Assembly (NCBI GenBank): GCA_905210845.1
Contig: CAJLYG010000085.1
Location: forward strand, 1-11,489
DNA: 11,489 nt
Reading direction: 5' to 3'
DNA from: an uncultured Prevotella sp.
GTDB taxonomy: Bacteria > Bacteroidota > Bacteroidia > Bacteroidales > Bacteroidaceae
Shown here: positions 7,380 to 11,489 of the stretch, one piece after another
Layout: the number at the start of each line of letters is the position of its first letter
Numbering within the stretch: position 1 is the stretch's first letter
Translations under genes and position numbers: made by a program
Notes under the pieces: model-generated
Told to the model about the DNA's origin: nothing
The model's input: only the letters and a program-made list of their open reading frames with translations
Databases searched by the model: none

Positions 7380-7754
7380 ATGAACAGAGAAGAAGAATTA
7401 CTCAAGCAAAAGTATGAAACGAAATCGCCTTTCAAGGTTCCTGAAGGGTATTTCGACCACTTCACCTCTGAGCTGATGACCAAGCTTCCGGAGCGTGAAG
7501 CACGTGAGATCGTGATGCAGCCCAGTGTCTGGCGGCGATATCGCCCTGCTTTATTGGCAGCTGCCAGCGTCTGTGCGGCCATATTCAGTATCGGCATTTA
7601 TCTCCATCAGGAGAAGTCGGATGCACGCCAAGTGGTGGCAAACACGGAACAAGTATCCTCGGGATACAGCGCTTTTGATGAGGCAGCCGACTATACGATG
7701 ATAGACAATACGGATATGTATGCTTACCTCTCCAGTGAGGGTAGCAATAATTAA
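7380..7754 (+). CDS. Single-pass membrane protein, candidate anti-sigma factor
   Basis: 124-residue protein with no recognised enzymatic domain. Residues 1-55 are charged and would be cytoplasmic. They contain FKVPEGYFDHF (18-28), a motif I recognise from small Bacteroidota proteins encoded right after ECF sigma genes. A single transmembrane helix spans about 56-75 (PALLAAASVCAAIFSIGIYL), preceded by the positive WRRYR, which predicts a cytoplasmic N-terminus. The outside tail is acidic and ends DYTMIDNTDMYAYLSSE. Topology and position fit an anti-sigma factor, but there is no recognisable zinc anti-sigma (ZAS) HxxxCxxC motif. An in-frame ATG at 7326 would overlap the sigma stop by 8 nt and add 18 residues; MNREEELL at 7380 looks like the more natural start. 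Role is inference. Confidence 0.72.
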   Translation: MNREEELLKQKYETKSPFKVPEGYFDHFTSELMTKLPEREAREIVMQPSVWRRYRPALLAAASVCAAIFSIGIYLHQEKSDARQVVANTEQVSSGYSAFDEAADYTMIDNTDMYAYLSSEGSNN

Positions 7755-7758
7755 GGAG
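7753..7758 (+). promoter_or_regulatory. Shine-Dalgarno sequence for the gene at 7766
   Basis: AAGGAG, 7 nt before the ATG, overlaps the preceding TAA stop (TAAGGAG). This is the same arrangement as in front of rnz and supports the start at 7766 and coupled translation. Confidence 0.55.
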
Positions 7759-7765
7759 ACAGACT

Positions 7766-8194
7766 ATGTTGAAAAGGATATTGACAGTCTATCTATTATG
7801 CCTGTTCGCTTTCCTCGTGCAGGCACAGCCCCCACAGGGAAGAAAGTTTGACCCAGCCCGTTTTCAGGCAGAGATGGAGCAATTTATCACGACCGAGGCA
7901 GGACTCACCCCTTATGAGGCTGAGAAGTTCTTCCCGGTCTATGCCGAATTGCAGAAAAAGCAGCGTGCGCTCTTCGACCAGATGCGCCGGTATCATCACA
8001 TTGACACCAATGATGAGCGGGCTTGCGAGGAAGCCATCCGAGTGATGGATTCCTGTGATCTCCAGATGAAAAAGCTGCAACAAAGCTACCATGCGAAATT
8101 CATGAGAATCCTTCCTGCCAGCAAGGTGTTCAAGGTAATACGCGCAGAGGATAAATTCCACAGGAAGATGTTCAAGAGAATCGCAAGGCATTAG
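7766..8194 (+). CDS. Small exported alpha-helical protein, Spy/CpxP/CnrX-like sensor candidate
   Basis: 142 residues with a signal peptide (MLKRILTVYLLCLFAFLVQA, cleavage near residue 20, mature start QPPQG). The mature part is predicted all-helical, rich in Lys, Arg, Glu and Gln. It includes EAGLTPYEAEKFFPVYAELQKKQ (44-66), which recalls the LTxxE/Q turns of the Spy/CpxP family, and LPASKVFKVIRAEDKFHRKMFK (116-137) near the end. Histidines (77, 78, 109, 132, 142) and two cysteines (87, 97) could bind metal but have not been matched to known sites. It begins 11 nt after the putative anti-sigma gene and is the last gene before the terminator. Known systems such as CnrYXH pair a sigma factor with a single-pass anti-sigma and a periplasmic helical sensor; this arrangement is analogous. 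A chaperone-like role is an alternative. Confidence 0.75.
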   Translation: MLKRILTVYLLCLFAFLVQAQPPQGRKFDPARFQAEMEQFITTEAGLTPYEAEKFFPVYAELQKKQRALFDQMRRYHHIDTNDERACEEAIRVMDSCDLQMKKLQQSYHAKFMRILPASKVFKVIRAEDKFHRKMFKRIARH

Positions 8195-8221
8195 AATGAA
8201 GATATCCATAAATGGAGGATG

Positions 8222-8253
8222 AGCAGGGGTGGACTTACCACTCCTGCTTTTTT
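8222..8253 (+). terminator. Intrinsic (Rho-independent) terminator
   Basis: An 11-bp stem (8222-8232 with 8238-8248, one G·U pair) and a 5-nt loop ACTTA are followed by a run of six T (8248-8253). It lies 27 nt after the stop at 8194 and closes the transpeptidase–sigma unit. The minus strand lacks a matching T-run, so it looks one-directional. Confidence 0.9.
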
Positions 8254-8275
8254 ATTGAGATTGCTGACCATTATT

Positions 8276-8307
8276 TTTGGTGATTTCAAATATTTCCATT
8301 ACCTTTG
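8276..8307 (+). promoter_or_regulatory. Bacteroidota-type promoter (-33 TTTG, -7 TACCTTTG)
   Basis: TTTG at 8276-8279 and TACCTTTG at 8300-8307 are separated by 20 nt, matching the TTTG–N19-21–TAnnTTTG primary promoter of Bacteroidota. The -7 box ends 20 nt before the ATG at 8328. It sits immediately after the terminator, so it starts an independent unit. Confidence 0.75.
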
Positions 8308-8327
8308 CAAAAACTGAGGTTGATATC

Positions 8328-8984
8328 ATGGGAAAAATAACATTGGATAATTTCGAGTCCGAGTATGTTGATCCGATAGAAGTTCAGCAGATCGATAGGT
8401 TCGTGTGTCAGGAAATGGGTCGCCAGATCCACCGTTATATCAAAGGTATGTCTGGGAGCAAGGCTATCATGGAGAAGTTTGAGGAAAAGCTCTCCCATCT
8501 TACCGTGCCTGAGAAGGAGGAAGCCATCGCCAGGTATATTGACTTGAACCGAAAGGCGATCAGTGGCCTTGATTTCAAGATCGTTTTAGCACGTGCGATC
8601 GCCAATTATTGCGATACATTCGACTATATGGTGCAGATGGTCAACGATAAAAGGAGAATGGTCAATTACATGCGCCGCATCAAGGAAAAGTATATCCGAT
8701 ACCACCAAATATTCGAGGAAAACGGCAAGTTCGGGATCAAGGACCACAAGGGCGACATCTTAGTCCATCCCTTGTACGACTTCCTGCGGACATGTTATAC
8801 TTATGTTGACGATTTGAAGACGATGCCGATCATCGCCCAGAAGAATGGAAAGATGGGGCTGATCCTGCCTGATCGGAAAGACACGGTAGTAGCAGATTTT
8901 ATCTATGACGATATTTATCTTAGGGATGAATATCCCTATTTTGAGGCATCTATCGATGGACAAACAAAACTATTGGCTGTATAA
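8328..8984 (+). CDS. WG-repeat-like cytoplasmic protein of unknown function
   Basis: 218 residues with no signal peptide or membrane helix. The start at 8328 is chosen because the longer frame from 8277 runs through the promoter. Residues 1-125 are mainly helical and charged, with no domain I recognise. Residues 130-218 contain two degenerate WG-type beta units: ENGKFGIKDHKGDILVHPLYD (131-151) and KNGKMGLILPDRKDTVVADFIYDDIY (172-197). Both show the pattern NGK.G....kG....P.YD, with Phe or Met in place of the usual Trp. WG repeats are common in Bacteroidota and Clostridia and their role is generally unclear. The hexosaminidase gene follows after 21 nt, so co-transcription is likely. A functional relation to glycan breakdown cannot be argued from the sequence. 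Confidence 0.75.
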   Translation: MGKITLDNFESEYVDPIEVQQIDRFVCQEMGRQIHRYIKGMSGSKAIMEKFEEKLSHLTVPEKEEAIARYIDLNRKAISGLDFKIVLARAIANYCDTFDYMVQMVNDKRRMVNYMRRIKEKYIRYHQIFEENGKFGIKDHKGDILVHPLYDFLRTCYTYVDDLKTMPIIAQKNGKMGLILPDRKDTVVADFIYDDIYLRDEYPYFEASIDGQTKLLAV

Positions 8985-9005
8985 ACGATTTTATGAATTA
9001 TCAAT

Positions 9006-11249
9006 ATGAACTGTATTAAATACCTGTTCTCTGCACTTCTTCTCAGCTGCTACCTTTGCAGCGTTAGTGCAAAGACAGACCTCATCCCTCTGCCCCAAAA
9101 GATTACATGGGGTAAAGGCAACTATGTCATGAAGAAGTCAGTAACCATTTCTTATGCTGACCCACAATTGAAACCAGCAGCAGAGTATCTTGCACAGAAC
9201 CTTACCGCCCAGTCTGGCGTGAGCTGCAAGCTTACTTCTTCCCGAAAAGGTGATATTCGACTTACCCTGAAGGATGGAAACAAGAGTGGCGGCTACCTGT
9301 TGACCATCGATCGCTTCGGGATACTCGTGACGGGCAATGATTATAACGGTGTTATCAATGGCATTGGGACGATCAGACAAATGGCCCTTCAGCATCGCTT
9401 CCCATATGTCTCCATCCAAGATGAGCCGCGCTTCCAATGGCGGGGGTTCATGCTGGATTGCTCAAGGCACTTTTTCTCCAAGTCTGAGGTGGAGCAGTTG
9501 ATCAACTTGATGGCCATGTATAAGTTTGACCGATTCCATTGGCACTTGACAGATGACCAGGGATGGCGTATTGAGATAAAGAAATATCCCTTGCTGACCG
9601 CGAAGGGAGCATGGAGAAAATACAACAACCAAGACTCTATCTGCCTGAGAAGGGCAAGGCAAGAAGATAATCCCGACCTCCTCTTGCCCAATGACAAGAA
9701 AAGAGTAGAGCAGGGCGATACGCTCTATGGAGGATACTATACGCAGGATGACATCCGAGAGATCGTGGCTTATGCCAAGCAACGGGGTATCGAGATAATC
9801 CCGGAAATAGACATGCCAGGACACTTCCTCAGTGGAGTCAGCAATTATCAAGGATTATCTTGTTTCAATACAGTAGGTTGGGGACAGACCTTCTCGTCAC
9901 CCATCTGCCCCGGAAAAGACTCTGCGCTTGAATTCTGCAAGAATGTTTGGAAAGAGGTGACCTCCCTGTTCCCTTATGAATATGTCCACATTGGAGGGGA
10001 TGAAGTAGAGAAAGATAATTGGAAGAAATGCCCGGATTGCCAGAAAAGGATCAAGGACAATCACCTGAAGGACGAGGTGGAACTTCAGTCTTGGTTCATC
10101 CATCAGATGGAAGATGACATCAATTCCTTTGGCAAGAAGATGATAGGATGGGATGAGATCATCGAAGGCGGGTTGTCAAAGACATCCACCATCTCCTGGT
10201 GGCGTGGCTGGGTGCCCGACGCAGTGAGCAAAGCTACCAGCCATGGCAATGATGCCATCTTCTGTCCTACTTCCATTAGTTATTTGGATTATGCCGAGAC
10301 ACCGGACAATTTGAATAATATCTACACCTTTGATTTCCAGTCTGACAAGTTGTCTGCTGCCCAAAAGAAGCATGTGCTTGGCGTTCAAGGAAATCTCTGG
10401 ACCGAATGGGTGCCAACATATGACAGGATGATGTACCAATATTTCCCACGTATGTTAGCCATGGCTGAATTGGCTTGGACGGATCCGCAGCAGAAGAATT
10501 TCACGGATTTCAGGCGTCGTATCCGGAAGCAGCTCCTTTCCTTGCACGAGTTGGGCATCCGCTATCATGTCCCTAACATTACTGGTATAAATACGGTCAC
10601 TGCCTTTACTGACCAGGCAACGCTTAGTGCATCTTGCGATGATCCTTTGGCAGTTATCAGATATACTACAGACGGGACTTTCCCCAACAGTTCTTCAGCC
10701 AAATATGAAAAGCCGATCAAGGTGGACGAGACAACCCATTTTATCTTGCGCACCATTACTCCAGAAGGCAAGGGAGGGGAATTGGTAAGAGCCGACTTCA
10801 TCAAGCAAGGATACTTGGAAGCCATGAAGGTACAACCTTCACGCACCGGACTGACTGCAGCTTGGCATGACTTCCCCGGCGTGAAATGCGCATTGATCAC
10901 ACAAGCACCTCTAAAAGGAAGCTATCCTATCCCTGATGTGATGATTCCTGATGGTGTAAAGGGCAACATTGGATTAGTCATCCAGGGCTATATCAAGGTG
11001 CCTAAGGATGGAGTCTATACCTTTGCGTTGAAAAGCGATGACGGTAGTTGGCTGAAAATCGACGGCAACATGGTCGTCGACAATGACCGCGAACAAAGTC
11101 CCCACGAAGAGATTTGCGGACAAGCACTTAAGGCTGGCTACCACCGCATTGAGGTTCGCTACTTCGATCACAACGGGGGAATGCTTCGATTGAATGTCTT
11201 TAATCAGGAGGGCAAACAGCTTCTTCCTGCTGAACTGTATTATAATTAA
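9006..11249 (+). CDS. Secreted beta-N-acetylhexosaminidase, GH20 with C-terminal PA14 domain
   Basis: Exported glycosidase that removes terminal beta-linked GlcNAc or GalNAc from glycans, likely on the cell surface or in the periplasm. 747 residues. Signal peptide to about A22 (SVSA, then KTDLIPLPQ). GH20b N-terminal domain about 25-138 (ending VSIQDEPRF). GH20 catalytic barrel about 145-495: GFMLDCSRHF (147-156), FHWHLTDDQGWRIE (177-190), IIPEIDMPGH (264-273), and HIGGDEVEK with the catalytic Asp332-Glu333 pair of substrate-assisted catalysis. Trp-rich ISWWRGW (396-402) and GVQGNLWTEW (459-468) complete the pocket. A beta domain (about 525-600, IRYTTDGTFP) resembles chitobiase/Fn3-associated modules. 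A PA14 fold (about 613-745, GVYTFALKSDDGSWLKIDG) probably binds carbohydrate. The catalytic set is intact. The phosphatase fragment follows after 12 nt. Exact substrate is unknown. Confidence 0.96.
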   Translation: MNCIKYLFSALLLSCYLCSVSAKTDLIPLPQKITWGKGNYVMKKSVTISYADPQLKPAAEYLAQNLTAQSGVSCKLTSSRKGDIRLTLKDGNKSGGYLLTIDRFGILVTGNDYNGVINGIGTIRQMALQHRFPYVSIQDEPRFQWRGFMLDCSRHFFSKSEVEQLINLMAMYKFDRFHWHLTDDQGWRIEIKKYPLLTAKGAWRKYNNQDSICLRRARQEDNPDLLLPNDKKRVEQGDTLYGGYYTQDDIREIVAYAKQRGIEIIPEIDMPGHFLSGVSNYQGLSCFNTVGWGQTFSSPICPGKDSALEFCKNVWKEVTSLFPYEYVHIGGDEVEKDNWKKCPDCQKRIKDNHLKDEVELQSWFIHQMEDDINSFGKKMIGWDEIIEGGLSKTSTISWWRGWVPDAVSKATSHGNDAIFCPTSISYLDYAETPDNLNNIYTFDFQSDKLSAAQKKHVLGVQGNLWTEWVPTYDRMMYQYFPRMLAMAELAWTDPQQKNFTDFRRRIRKQLLSLHELGIRYHVPNITGINTVTAFTDQATLSASCDDPLAVIRYTTDGTFPNSSSAKYEKPIKVDETTHFILRTITPEGKGGELVRADFIKQGYLEAMKVQPSRTGLTAAWHDFPGVKCALITQAPLKGSYPIPDVMIPDGVKGNIGLVIQGYIKVPKDGVYTFALKSDDGSWLKIDGNMVVDNDREQSPHEEICGQALKAGYHRIEVRYFDHNGGMLRLNVFNQEGKQLLPAELYYN

Positions 11250-11261
11250 ATTATTTATCTG

Positions 11262-11456
11262 ATGAAAAAGTTTTTCATGGGGGCTTTCTGTTTGTTGATG
11301 ACCTTATGTGCATCGGCAAAGATAGATCGTCCTAAATTGGTGGTAGGCATCGTCGTTGACCAAATGCGATGGGATTACCTGTACTATTATTACGATCAAT
11401 ACGGAGAAGGTGGTATCAAACGCTTGTTGAGCGAGGGATTCAGTTGTGAGAACTGA
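11262..11456 (+). pseudogene. Alkaline phosphatase family (PafA-like), N-terminal fragment with premature stop
   Basis: 64 codons then TGA. After a signal peptide (MKKFFMGAFCLLMTLCASA, cleavage near residue 19) the sequence RPKLVVGIVVDQMRWDYLYYYYDQYGEGGIKRLLSEGFSCEN is the standard opening of PafA-type periplasmic phosphatases, including the first metal-ligand Asp in VVDQMR (Asp33). Family members run to more than 500 residues and their nucleophile Thr, in the TYTAPGHA segment shortly after SCEN, is missing here. After SCEN the frame meets TGA at 11454-11456 and the last 33 nt do not resume a convincing match. A shifted frame gives T-D-I-D-F before family similarity is lost. This is either a disrupted gene, an insertion junction or an assembly end effect. 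It lies 12 nt downstream of the hexosaminidase and is part of that operon. Confidence 0.8.
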
Positions 11457-11489
11457 TATAGATTTCACAAGTAAGAAATACAACTTGCA

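Noticed and set aside
8272..8279. A second -7-like box, TATTTTTG, before the WG-like gene
   Set aside because: It overlaps the -33 element of the better-spaced promoter at 8276-8307 and lacks its own -33 box.
11468..11487. CAAGT/ACTTG inverted repeat at the right end as a mobile element terminus
   Set aside because: Only 5 bp per arm and too close to the window edge to judge; it is mentioned only through the broken phosphatase.

Overview
The window looks like a chromosomal segment from a Bacteroidota bacterium, most likely Prevotella or a close relative. Evidence: the gene families and order (mazG–lipoprotein–rnz next to valS; an L,D-transpeptidase–sigma–'VPEGYF' membrane protein string; a GH20 hexosaminidase followed by a PafA-like phosphatase), the TAnnTTTG-type -7 promoter boxes, and a small protein resembling a type IX secretion sorting tail. 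All placements are by eye; no database search was run.

Layout. (1) 1-2158, minus strand: valS, missing its C-terminal part at the left window edge. (2) 2159-2258: compact divergent promoter region. (3) 2259-4597, plus strand: a tight housekeeping cluster of mazG (nucleotide clean-up), a small lipocalin-like lipoprotein, and rnz (tRNA 3' maturation). (4) 4598-4895: about 300 bp without a gene, holding four degenerate tandem copies of a 22-bp unit and a candidate promoter. (5) 4896-8194, plus strand: a five-gene unit closed by a strong intrinsic terminator at 8222-8253. It encodes a tiny exported sorting-tail-like protein, a lipoprotein L,D-transpeptidase without a peptidoglycan-binding domain, an ECF sigma factor overlapping it by 4 nt, a single-pass membrane protein that may be the anti-sigma factor, and a small exported helical protein that may be a Spy/CpxP/CnrX-like sensor. 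(6) 8328-11456, plus strand: a second unit opened by a textbook Bacteroidota promoter (8276-8307), with a WG-repeat-like cytoplasmic protein, a three-domain secreted GH20 beta-hexosaminidase and the first 64 codons of a PafA-type alkaline phosphatase. That last frame breaks 33 nt before the window ends.

The most interesting part is unit 5. Its layout suggests an envelope-stress or cell-wall-remodelling circuit in which the sigma factor, its probable membrane regulator, a periplasmic sensor candidate and a wall cross-linking enzyme are made from one transcript. Only the sigma factor and transpeptidase assignments are firm; the regulatory roles are inferred from topology and position. Unit 6 fits scavenging of amino sugars and phosphate from host or dietary glycans.
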